Of a DNA stretch of 16,412 nt, positions 7,542 through 15,186 are shown piece after piece (the stretch's first letter is position 1; every line of letters starts with the position of its first letter). Made by a program: the position numbers and the translations under genes. The notes beneath the pieces were generated by a model, which was not told the DNA's origin, searched no databases, and saw only the letters and a list, made by a program, of their open reading frames with translations. The stretch comes from an uncultured Clostridia bacterium (GTDB taxonomy: Bacteria > Bacillota > Clostridia > Christensenellales > Borkfalkiaceae). The stretch is taken from NCBI GenBank assembly GCA_959605945.1, contig CAUHGY010000040.1, positions 1 through 16,412 on the forward strand, written 5' to 3'.

Positions 7542-10112
7542 ATGGCTCTTTCACCAATGATGCAGCATTATTTGCAAGTAAAAGAAAAATATAAAGACTG
7601 CGTTGTTTTTTACCGTCTCGGCGATTTTTATGAAATGTTTTTCGACGATGCGTTAAAGGTTTCACGACTTTTGGATCTGACGCTTACCGGAAGAGATTGC
7701 GGATTGAGCGAGCGGGCACCGATGTGCGGAATACCTTTTCATGCCGCGGAAGTTTATATTTCCAAACTAGTTTCCATCGGCGAAAAAGTAGCTATATGCG
7801 AACAAATAACAGAACCCAACGGAAAAAATCTTGTGGAGCGCGACGTTATAAAAGTGGTGACGGCGGGTACAGTTACCAACAATGAATTGATCGATGAAAA
7901 AAGCAATAATTTTCTTTGTTCGGTCTATTCGGAAAAAAGCGATCTTTTTGCGGCATGGGCAGATATAACTACAGGCGAATTTTACGTTCAGTCTTTCACT
8001 GCTGACGATGCTGCTAACGAAATCTCGGATGCTCTTGTAAAAATAAACCCTGCCGAAATCATTGCAAACGGCGAAACTGTACGTATTTTTAACGAAAGCC
8101 CGCTTGTAAAGCACGGTGTTTTACCGAAATTTTCAGAATTTACCGACAGTGAATATAGATTTGCAATAGCCGAACAGAATTTAAAAAATCAACTGGGCGT
8201 TTCATCGTTAGCATCATTCGGAATCGATAAGGGTAGCGTGTGCGCCGCGGGTGCTCTTATAGCATATCTTAAAGAAACCCAGAAACATTCGTTGAAAAAT
8301 ATCGATACAGTCAAATGTCTTAACGGCAGCGACTATATGATGCTTGATGCCAATGCCATAAGAAATTTGGAGCTTGTCAGAACTTTGAGAGACGCAAAGC
8401 GTTTCGGCTCTCTTTTGTGGCTGCTGGACAAGACCAGAACGAGCATGGGAGCAAGAAAATTGCAAAGCTGGATTTTATCACCGCTTGGAAGCGTTGATAA
8501 AATAAATTACAGACTTGACGGCGTTGAAGGGCTTTATAAAAATACATTGATACGCGAAAGCTTAAATTATCTTCTTTCGTCGGTAAAAGACATAGAAAGA
8601 ATTACCGGAAAGATTTCCAACGGAAATTTAATGCCTAAAGATTGCGTGGCGCTTTACAAGTCCCTCGAAATAATTCCGAATATAAAATTTCAGCTGTCCG
8701 GAATAGATTCCGCTTTCATTATGTCCATAGTAAATCGTATGGGCGATTTTTCGGATATGGTAAAGCTTTTAAGCAGCGCGATTGAAACTGATCCGCCCGC
8801 TAACATGAAGGACGGCGGTTATATCAAAAGCGGATATAATAAAGAACTCGACGAGCTGCGCTCCGTAAGCAAAAACAGCAAAAATCTTATCAGCGAATTA
8901 GAAAACAGCGAAAGAGAAAGAACGGGAATAAAGACTTTGAAAATCGGTTATAACCGCGTTTTCGGTTATTATATAGAAATAACCAATTCATTCAAACATC
9001 TTGCGCCTTACGACTACGTCAGACGACAGACAATTGCCAATGCCGAGCGCTTTGTTACCGATAAGTTAAAAGAGCTGGAAGTAAAAATATTATATAGCGA
9101 AGAAAAATCTCTGTCACTGGAGAATGAACTTTTTAAAGAAATAAAAAATTATTTATCGGAAAAAATTGACTGTCTTAAAGCGGCCGCAGATGCCGTTTCG
9201 GATCTTGACGTATTATTATCTCTTGCCACAGTTGCCCGTGAAAACGGTTATATCAAACCTCATATGACCAGTAGCGACCGGGCACTTGATATAAAGGGGG
9301 GCAGGCATCCGGTAGTAGAAGCTATATCCAAGCAAAAATTTATTCCGAATGACTGTCTTCTTGACGGCGATGAAAATCGCACCATGATTATAACCGGCCC
9401 CAATATGGCCGGGAAAAGCACTTATATGAGACAGACGGCACTGATTGTTCTGATGGCGCATATCGGATCTTTTGTTCCGGCAGACAGCGCTCAGATCCCG
9501 CTTACCGATAAAATATTTACGCGGGTAGGGGCAAGCGACAGTTTGATTTCAGATCAGAGCACGTTTATGGTGGAGATGGCTGAAACTGCAAACATACTTT
9601 TTAATGCCACTAAAAACAGCTTGCTTATACTTGATGAAATAGGTCGCGGAACAAGCACTTTTGACGGATTGAGCATTGCGTGGGCTGTTGTAGAATATAT
9701 AACTTTAAAAATAAAAGCAAAAACAATGTTTGCCACACATTATCATGAATTGACGGAACTTGAAAAAATAATGCAAGGGGTGAAGAATTATAAAATCGCC
9801 GTAAAAGAATACCAAGGCAATATCGTTTTTTTGAGAAAAATCATGCGCGGAGGCACGAATAAGAGTTTCGGAATAGAAGTTGCCGAACTTGCAGGCGTCA
9901 ACAAAACGGTTACTTCGCGAGCGAAAGAAATTTTAAAGAAACTCGAGAAATCGGATATTACAAAAGATAACGCCGCCGATAGCGGTGAAATAGATATAAA
10001 AACATTATCGGAAACGGAAAAAATAATTAAAGAACTCGATGTAAATAATCTGTCTCCGATGCAGGCGTTTAACATATTGATAGATTTATACGAAAAGGTC
10101 AAGGATAAATAA
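7542..10112 (+). CDS. mutS: DNA mismatch recognition ATPase MutS
   Basis: This 856-residue protein binds base mismatches and small loops in newly replicated DNA and recruits MutL. The N-terminal mismatch-binding domain shows the F-x-E motif as F29-Y-E31 in RLGDFYEMF. Connector, lever and clamp domains follow (about 125-560). The ABC ATPase has Walker A GPNMAGKST (from 619), the segment DSLISDQSTFMVEM, Walker B LLILDEIGRGTS (D698, E699) and FATHYHE. The C-terminus after about 800 is the usual helix-turn-helix dimer region (SPMQAFNILIDLYEKVK). It is full length and intact. It follows miaB by 14 bases with an AGGGA ribosome site, and its stop TAA shares one base with the mutL ATG (TAATG). A second MutS-type protein, MutS2, is partly present at the left edge of the window. 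Confidence 0.97.
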   Translation: MALSPMMQHYLQVKEKYKDCVVFYRLGDFYEMFFDDALKVSRLLDLTLTGRDCGLSERAPMCGIPFHAAEVYISKLVSIGEKVAICEQITEPNGKNLVERDVIKVVTAGTVTNNELIDEKSNNFLCSVYSEKSDLFAAWADITTGEFYVQSFTADDAANEISDALVKINPAEIIANGETVRIFNESPLVKHGVLPKFSEFTDSEYRFAIAEQNLKNQLGVSSLASFGIDKGSVCAAGALIAYLKETQKHSLKNIDTVKCLNGSDYMMLDANAIRNLELVRTLRDAKRFGSLLWLLDKTRTSMGARKLQSWILSPLGSVDKINYRLDGVEGLYKNTLIRESLNYLLSSVKDIERITGKISNGNLMPKDCVALYKSLEIIPNIKFQLSGIDSAFIMSIVNRMGDFSDMVKLLSSAIETDPPANMKDGGYIKSGYNKELDELRSVSKNSKNLISELENSERERTGIKTLKIGYNRVFGYYIEITNSFKHLAPYDYVRRQTIANAERFVTDKLKELEVKILYSEEKSLSLENELFKEIKNYLSEKIDCLKAAADAVSDLDVLLSLATVARENGYIKPHMTSSDRALDIKGGRHPVVEAISKQKFIPNDCLLDGDENRTMIITGPNMAGKSTYMRQTALIVLMAHIGSFVPADSAQIPLTDKIFTRVGASDSLISDQSTFMVEMAETANILFNATKNSLLILDEIGRGTSTFDGLSIAWAVVEYITLKIKAKTMFATHYHELTELEKIMQGVKNYKIAVKEYQGNIVFLRKIMRGGTNKSFGIEVAELAGVNKTVTSRAKEILKKLEKSDITKDNAADSGEIDIKTLSETEKIIKELDVNNLSPMQAFNILIDLYEKVKDK

Positions 10113-12004
10113 TGGGAAGAATAAATCTTTTATCCAGTAAAATTTACAACAGAATAGCTGCCGGCGAAGTTGTGGAACGACCGGCATCCGCAGTTAAAGA
10201 ACTGGTGGAAAATTCCATAGACGCCGGTGCAAAAAACATTACGGTAGAGATTGAAAACGGCGGGATTACTTCCATATGTGTAACAGATAACGGTTCGGGT
10301 ATAGAAAATTCCGATCTCAAAAAAGCATTGTTGCCCCATGCGACAAGCAAAATTTCAACGCTTAAAGATCTCGACAACATAACATCGCTCGGTTTTCGCG
10401 GTGAGGCGCTTGCAAGCATTGCGGCAGTATCCAAAATAAAAATTGTTTCCAAACCTGTTTCGCAGCCGTTCGGAGCGGAAATAATATCAAACGGGGGCGA
10501 AATAGGCGATGTCGGTGATTGCGCGGCGTCGGAAGGAACGGTTATAACGGTTAATAATCTTTTTTATAACACTCCCGTGAGAGCTAAATTTTTAAAATCC
10601 GAACGTTCGGAAGAAAACGAAGTTTCCACCACGATGGCAAGGTTCATTCTCGGTCATCCGGATATATCATTTAAATATATAACTGACGGTAAAACGGCTT
10701 TACAGTCTTACGGAGACGGAATGGAATCGTCCATGGTCTGTGTTTATGGCCCCGGCATTATCGGCGACTGTTTTAAAATTCAGACAGAAAAAAACGGAAT
10801 ACAGATTGAAGGTTATCTCGGCAAGCAGTATTTTTCAAAACCTAATAGAAGTTATCAGACGGTTTTTCTGAACGGCAGATTTGTCCAGAATCAGACAATT
10901 TCCTCGGCGATAGGGAATGCATACGCTTCATACCTGATGAAACGCCAATATCCTTTTTACGTACTCAATATAAATATGCCTGCCGATGCGGTAGACGTAA
11001 ACGTTCATCCGAACAAGATAGATGTCAGATTTGCCAACAATCAGATTGTTTACGGCGCGGTCTATTCTGTTGTTTCAAAGGTATTGGACGGCAGCAGTGA
11101 AATTTTAAACATAATCAGACAAGACGAAAACCTTAAAGCGGCGCAGTCGCTGCATAAAAACGAAAATAATCATGAAAATATTAATAATAATGCGAATGAT
11201 TATGTCAGACATATTAGTAAAAACGACTACAAGTTCGATACTTTAAGATTTTCCGACAGCAAAATAATAATCGGCGCGCAGAGCGACGCGAATTTTAAAG
11301 ATAAAAAGGATGATAAAAACAGCGCAGATATTTTTGCAGAAAACAAAGCTTACATAGAAAAGCTTGAAAAAGAAAGAAAAGAGCGTGAGCTTAAAAACAA
11401 AATTTCCCAACAGATTTCGATAGAAGTTCCTAAAGACTTAAAATATGTAGGTCAGGTATTGAATACATATCTTATCTTTGAAGACGGCTCCGATATCTAT
11501 TTTGTTGACCAGCATGCCGCTCATGAACGGCTTCTTTTTGATATGTTCAATAATCAAATCGAAAAAAACAGTATTGCAACCCAGCCGCTTATAATTCCGT
11601 ACATTCTGGAAGTAAATAACAAAGAATTTTCTTTTTTGACCGAAAAAAACGATATCTTGAATTCTATCGGTATAGAAATCGAAGAGTTCGGAAAAAATGC
11701 TTTTAAAATTTCTTCATTGCCGGTCTATTTTGCGCAAATGAATATAAAAGATTTTTTCGACGATATTTTGTCACAGCTTGATACATTAAAACAAATTACA
11801 ATAAAAGAGTTACTGCTTGATAAACTTGCACAGGCGGCATGCAAAGCGGCAATTAAGTCCGGCGACAGGCTTTTCGACGAAGATATTAAAACGATTGCAG
11901 AAAAATTAAAAGATAATCCCGGTCTTAAATGTCCTCACGGCAGACCGTGCTGCATAAAAATAACAAGAACGGAAATTGATAAATGGTTCAAAAGAATAAT
12001 CTGA
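10112..12004 (+). CDS. mutL: DNA mismatch repair endonuclease MutL
   Basis: This 630-residue protein links MutS to strand incision. The N-terminal GHKL ATPase shows E30 and N34 in KELVENSIDAGA, DNGSGI (59-64), HATSKI, GFRGEAL (94-100) and NNLFYNTPVRAKFL. A hydrophilic Asn/Lys-rich linker (about 335-445) leads to the C-terminal dimerisation/endonuclease domain. Its metal motif is DQHAAHERLLFD (466-477), with ACKAAIKSGDR (from 576) and CPHGRP (607-612), so this is a nicking MutL as found in bacteria without MutH. The last position of the DQHA(x)2E(x)4E motif is Asp477 instead of Glu. The start overlaps the mutS stop by one base; the end overlaps miaA by 22 bases. Confidence 0.97.
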   Translation: MGRINLLSSKIYNRIAAGEVVERPASAVKELVENSIDAGAKNITVEIENGGITSICVTDNGSGIENSDLKKALLPHATSKISTLKDLDNITSLGFRGEALASIAAVSKIKIVSKPVSQPFGAEIISNGGEIGDVGDCAASEGTVITVNNLFYNTPVRAKFLKSERSEENEVSTTMARFILGHPDISFKYITDGKTALQSYGDGMESSMVCVYGPGIIGDCFKIQTEKNGIQIEGYLGKQYFSKPNRSYQTVFLNGRFVQNQTISSAIGNAYASYLMKRQYPFYVLNINMPADAVDVNVHPNKIDVRFANNQIVYGAVYSVVSKVLDGSSEILNIIRQDENLKAAQSLHKNENNHENINNNANDYVRHISKNDYKFDTLRFSDSKIIIGAQSDANFKDKKDDKNSADIFAENKAYIEKLEKERKERELKNKISQQISIEVPKDLKYVGQVLNTYLIFEDGSDIYFVDQHAAHERLLFDMFNNQIEKNSIATQPLIIPYILEVNNKEFSFLTEKNDILNSIGIEIEEFGKNAFKISSLPVYFAQMNIKDFFDDILSQLDTLKQITIKELLLDKLAQAACKAAIKSGDRLFDEDIKTIAEKLKDNPGLKCPHGRPCCIKITRTEIDKWFKRII

Positions 12005-12900
12005 AGAAGCTTTTAATTATTTGCGGCCCGACAGCTTCATCCAAATCAGCTCTTGCCGTAGAATGTGCAAGACTTTTGAATACCGAAATAATTTCTGCTG
12101 ACTCAATGTACGTCTACAAAGGTCTTGACATAGGAACAGCCAAACCCGATGAAAGTGAAAAAAAAGGTATAGTACATCATCTTATTGACGTTGCAGAGCC
12201 AACCCAGTCTTTTTCTGTGGGCGATTATCGGGAAATGGCAAAACCCGTTGTCGAACAACTTCTCTTGAAGGGAAAAATACCGATTATATGCGGCGGAACA
12301 GGTTTCTATATCAACTCTTTAATATATAATCTGTCTTACGGTTTAGGTCCGGGAGCGCCGGAAATAAGAAAATATTATCAAAATCTTGCAAAAGAACGCG
12401 GAAATTTATATGTTTATGATATTTTAGCATATAAAGATCCGGAAAGCGCTGAAAAATTACATTATAACGATCTGAAGAGAGTCATCAGAGCCTTAGAAAT
12501 ATTTGAAAACGGCAATAAGAAATCGCAAATTAAAGACGATTTGATACCGGTTTATTCTTATTCGGCGTTCAGTATCGATTACCCGAGAGACCGGCTTTAC
12601 GCCCGAATAAACAAAAGAGTTGACGAAATGTTCGACAGAGGGCTAACGGATGAAGTTAAAAATCTTTTAAGCAACGGCGTTTCGGAAGATATGCAGTGTA
12701 TGCAAGGAATAGGATATAAAGAAACGGTGGCTTACTTAAAAGGAGAAATTTCGTTAGACGAATGCAAGGCTCTGATAAAACTTAACACACGGCATTACGC
12801 AAAACGTCAGATTACGTTCTTTAAAAAAACCGAAAATCTTGTAAAACTGATGCCGGCTCCCGTGGATATATTGGCGGAAAGGATTGTGAAAGCATTATGA
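11983..12900 (+). CDS. miaA: tRNA dimethylallyltransferase MiaA
   Basis: This 305-residue enzyme transfers a dimethylallyl group to N6 of A37 in tRNAs reading UNN codons, making the i6A that MiaB then methylthiolates. Visible motifs are the P-loop GPTASSKS (15-22), SADSMYVYKGLDIGTAKP (38-55), CGGTGFYINSLIY, the helical tRNA-contacting insertion, GIGYKE and RHYAKRQITFFKK. In the P-loop the usual glycine before the lysine (GPTASGKS) is Ser20, which is unusual for a Walker A motif; the rest looks intact. The start lies 22 bases inside the mutL end in another frame, and the ATGA at 12897-12900 couples the gene to the next one. No strong ribosome site is seen, so re-initiation from mutL translation is plausible. 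Confidence 0.95.
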   Translation: MVQKNNLKKLLIICGPTASSKSALAVECARLLNTEIISADSMYVYKGLDIGTAKPDESEKKGIVHHLIDVAEPTQSFSVGDYREMAKPVVEQLLLKGKIPIICGGTGFYINSLIYNLSYGLGPGAPEIRKYYQNLAKERGNLYVYDILAYKDPESAEKLHYNDLKRVIRALEIFENGNKKSQIKDDLIPVYSYSAFSIDYPRDRLYARINKRVDEMFDRGLTDEVKNLLSNGVSEDMQCMQGIGYKETVAYLKGEISLDECKALIKLNTRHYAKRQITFFKKTENLVKLMPAPVDILAERIVKAL

Positions 12901-14111
12901 TAGACGATAAAATTATAGAAAAATGTGAAAAAAATTTGCAAAAAGTTTTTGAACAGCTTGAAGATACCGCACTGTTTAATCAGGAAAAAGTTCTCAACGC
13001 GTTTAAGAAAAATAAAATTGCTTTGAGGCATTTTTACGGCTCCACCGGTTATGGTTACGGCGATGAAGGAAGAGATACGTTAAACAAGCTTGTCGCCGAT
13101 ATTTTTCATGCAGAAAATGCGATATGTTCTCCCAATATTGTTTCAGGGACTCACGCCCTTGCGCTTTGTCTTTACGGCGTTTTACGGCCGAATGATGCGG
13201 TTCTCTCCATAACGGGCAATCCGTATGATACACTTAGCGATGTAATTAAAGGGAAAAATACAGGCTCTTTGGAAGATTTCGGAATCACTTTTAACGCTAT
13301 ACCGTTGAAAAACGGAGCGATCGACGAAGAAAAAATAGCTGAATTTTTTGAGAGCTGTGACAACTATCCTAAAATGGTTTATATGCAGCGCTCACGCGGA
13401 TACGAATGGCGAAACGCACTATCTGTAAAAGATATAGAAACTGCCGTTCATTTCGTAAGAAAACTCGGTTTTAAGGGCTGTATTATGCTCGATAATTGCT
13501 ACGGTGAATTTTTAGAAAAGAAAGAGCCTACCGAAGCGGGAGTAAATTTGCTTGCAGGCTCTTTGATAAAAAATCTCGGCGGAGGAATTGCGCCTACGGG
13601 AGGGTATATTGCCGGAGATGACAAATATGTTTCTTTGGTTCAAAACAGAATGACTGCACCTTCAATCGGGGGCGAAGTTGGTTCTTACAGTCAGGGTTAT
13701 ATGCCTTTTTACCAAGGAATCTTTGTGGCCCCTCACACGGTTTTGCAGGCATTGAAAGGCGTTATGCTTTTCGGCGCGGTAATGAGAGAACTTGGATACG
13801 AGACGTCGCCTGCCGCCGGAGAAATGCCTCATGATATTATTCTTGCGGTAAAATTCGGAAACAAAGATTCCCTGATCTCGTTCATACAGACAATTCAGAA
13901 AAATTCCCCTGTGGACAGCCACGTTCTTGCATTGCCGTGGGATATGCCGGGTTATGAAAACGAAGTTATCATGGCGGCAGGTTGTTTTGTGCAGGGATCG
14001 TCGATAGAATTATCCGCAGATGCGCCTGTTAAGCCGCCGTATATAGGTTATTTACAAGGCGGACTGACTTATGAGCATTGTAAAATTGCCCTGAAAAATA
14101 TGAATTTATGA
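12897..14111 (+). CDS. Methionine gamma-lyase family PLP protein ('aluminium resistance protein', YnbB-like)
   Basis: This 404-residue protein belongs to the family long annotated as aluminium resistance protein or methionine gamma-lyase family (Pfam Met_gamma_lyase; YnbB in B. subtilis). It has the fold-type I PLP pattern: YGYGDEGRDTL (52-62), a glycine- and hydroxyl-rich cofactor loop SGTHALAL (83-90), D199 in MLDNCYGEF and the likely PLP lysine K225 in AGSLIKNLGGGIAPTGGY. Its substrate is not settled in the family and cannot be read here. Its place after miaA is conserved in many Bacillota, including Bacillus, where ynbB lies near the miaA-hfq genes. It overlaps miaA by ATGA and has AAAGGA upstream, so it is the last gene of the miaB operon. 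Confidence 0.9.
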   Translation: MIDDKIIEKCEKNLQKVFEQLEDTALFNQEKVLNAFKKNKIALRHFYGSTGYGYGDEGRDTLNKLVADIFHAENAICSPNIVSGTHALALCLYGVLRPNDAVLSITGNPYDTLSDVIKGKNTGSLEDFGITFNAIPLKNGAIDEEKIAEFFESCDNYPKMVYMQRSRGYEWRNALSVKDIETAVHFVRKLGFKGCIMLDNCYGEFLEKKEPTEAGVNLLAGSLIKNLGGGIAPTGGYIAGDDKYVSLVQNRMTAPSIGGEVGSYSQGYMPFYQGIFVAPHTVLQALKGVMLFGAVMRELGYETSPAAGEMPHDIILAVKFGNKDSLISFIQTIQKNSPVDSHVLALPWDMPGYENEVIMAAGCFVQGSSIELSADAPVKPPYIGYLQGGLTYEHCKIALKNMNL

Positions 14112-14139
14112 AATAATATAAATTTTGCTTTAAGAAAGC

Positions 14140-14164
14140 AAAAATCTCCGCCAATAATGCGGAG
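14140..14164 (-). terminator. Rho-independent terminator of lexA (minus strand)
   Basis: Read on the minus strand, CTCCGC and GCGGAG form a 6-bp GC-rich stem around a 7-base loop (14146-14164), followed by A and five T residues (14144-14140). It lies about 130 bases after the lexA stop. An AT-rich 9-bp stem (14123-14131 with 14135-14143, loop AAG) lies directly beyond it and may help stop transcripts arriving from the plus strand. Confidence 0.5.
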
Positions 14165-14292
14165 TGGAAAGGCATAAACATAATGTTGCCGGTTTAAGTT
14201 TTATGCAGGTTAATTCCGAAGTTGCGGCAAAATTATATATGCGGAGATTGCACTTTATATATTATATAAACCGGAAAAAATCATTAAACGCT

Positions 14293-14889
14293 CTAAAATT
14301 TTCTTATAAGGCCTTTAACTATACCGAGAATAATGACTTCGTCAAAAATCATATCGCTCATACTGTCGTTTTCAGGGTGCAGAATAATTTTTCCGTCTCG
14401 TGCAAAATATCTTTTTACAGTTGCCGCATCGTCTACCAGCGCAACAACAATATCACCGTTATCCGCAGTGTCACTGCGGGACACAATTATAAGGTCGTTT
14501 TCTTTGATTCCCGCATTAATCATGCTGTCGCCCTGAACTTTAAGCGCAAATTCGTCGCCATTGTCGCCGAGTTCGGCAGGAAGGGGAATATAGCCTTCGA
14601 GATTTTCAACGGCGTATATAGGTTGCCCCGCGCGGATTGTTCCGACAACGGGTATTGTTTTATATGATATTTTCCCGTTACTTACAGCTATCGCTCTTTT
14701 TTTGAGCGGCGACTTTGTCAGCAATCCGCGTTCTTTAAGACGTTCTATATAAAAATAAGCCGTTGCCGTGGATTTTATATTCAGTTTTGCGCAGATTTCT
14801 CTTACAGACGGGGGATAACCGTTATTTTCAATATAATCAGCGGTAAAATTGTAAACATTATTAAGTTGTTCTTCAATGTTCCTTCTCAT
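14293..14889 (-). CDS. lexA: SOS response repressor LexA (self-cleaving)
   Basis: This 198-residue repressor of DNA-damage genes cleaves itself when RecA filaments form. The N-terminal winged helix-turn-helix (about 1-65) contains GYPPSVREICAKLNIKS, typical of LexA. The C-terminal S24-type peptidase domain has the scissile bond A87-G88 in TIRAGQP, the catalytic Ser122 in VQGDSM and Lys159 in DAATVKRYF. All residues needed for DNA binding and self-cleavage are present. The ATG at 14889 is the only likely start, because an in-frame TAA lies 9-11 bases upstream. No Shine-Dalgarno sequence is seen; the -10 element ends 6 bases before the ATG, suggesting a leaderless mRNA. A LexA-box-like palindrome on the promoter points to autorepression. 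Confidence 0.96.
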   Translation of the reverse strand: MRRNIEEQLNNVYNFTADYIENNGYPPSVREICAKLNIKSTATAYFYIERLKERGLLTKSPLKKRAIAVSNGKISYKTIPVVGTIRAGQPIYAVENLEGYIPLPAELGDNGDEFALKVQGDSMINAGIKENDLIIVSRSDTADNGDIVVALVDDAATVKRYFARDGKIILHPENDSMSDMIFDEVIILGIVKGLIRKF

Positions 14890-14895
14890 AATAAT

Positions 14896-14925
14896 ATTTT
14901 AACATTTTAATTAAGAGCTTGTCAA
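14896..14925 (-). promoter_or_regulatory. lexA promoter, predicted leaderless
   Basis: On the minus strand a perfect -35 TTGACA (14925-14920), an 18-base spacer and a -10 TAAAAT (14901-14896, 5 of 6 consensus) lie before lexA. The -10 ends 6 bases before the ATG (14889), so transcription should begin at or within a base or two of the A of ATG. Confidence 0.75.
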
Positions 14926-14936
14926 ACAAATGTTTG
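14923..14936. promoter_or_regulatory. LexA-box-like operator
   Basis: CAAAC-AAAT-GTTTG is a perfect 5-bp inverted repeat with a 4-base centre. The Bacillota LexA box is GAAC-N4-GTTC; here AAAC-N4-GTTT keeps the spacing, the symmetry and the inner AAC/GTT. It overlaps the lexA -35 element by three bases, where a bound repressor would block RNA polymerase. It lies 22 bases before the -35 of the divergent small gene, so control of that gene is less certain. Confidence 0.65.
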
Positions 14937-14958
14937 CAAAAAAACGGTAAATTTATAT

Positions 14959-14987
14959 TTGATTTTTATAAGTTAATCTGTTAAAAT
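14959..14987 (+). promoter_or_regulatory. Promoter of the small cysteine-rich gene
   Basis: TTGATT (14959-14964), a 17-base spacer and TAAAAT (14982-14987) form a plausible sigma-A promoter, divergent from that of lexA. The expected transcription start at about 14994 coincides with the ribosome binding site GAGGT (14994-14998), so the leader would be very short, and the true start may lie a few bases upstream. Confidence 0.55.
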
Positions 14988-15005
14988 TAAAATGAGGTCA
15001 AAACG

Positions 15006-15182
15006 ATGAACAAAAAATGTGAATTGTACGACAGAGAATGCATAGAGTGCGGAGAATGCGATATATGCGATCTCGATCCGTCAAAAAAATGTGACAGCTG
15101 CGGAAAATGCATCGAACCGCAGAAGGACTATAAAATAATTAAAATTACGAAAATAATATCAGAAAAAGAACAAAATAGTTAA
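15006..15182 (+). CDS. 58-residue eight-cysteine protein with ferredoxin-like cysteine spacing
   Basis: The frame begins ATG at 15006 with GAGGT 7 bases upstream and ends TAA at 15180-15182. Eight cysteines lie at residues 5, 12, 15, 18, 21, 29, 32 and 35: a CxxCxxCxxC run followed by CxxCxxC (CDSCGKC). Acidic residues are frequent between them, and the last 18 residues form a Lys/Ile-rich tail (DYKIIKITKIIS). This is the pattern of a metal or Fe-S binding miniprotein, though the exact CxxCxxCxxC...CP of bacterial 2[4Fe-4S] ferredoxins is not met: the first run carries no proline after its last cysteine. I recall similar short hypothetical proteins in Clostridia but know no function. It is divergent from lexA and convergent with the recombinase gene, 4 bases away. 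The good ribosome site, the promoter and the cysteine pattern make it a real gene. Confidence 0.85.
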   Translation: MNKKCELYDRECIECGECDICDLDPSKKCDSCGKCIEPQKDYKIIKITKIISEKEQNS

Positions 15183-15186
15183 ATAC

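Noticed and set aside
12897..14111. True aluminium resistance or methionine gamma-lyase activity for the PLP protein
   Set aside because: Both names are inherited family labels; the sequence supports only a fold-type I PLP enzyme of this family, not its substrate.
14164..14667. A 167-codon plus-strand reading frame
   Set aside because: It lies antisense to lexA, its protein resembles nothing I know, and lexA on the other strand has every expected motif.
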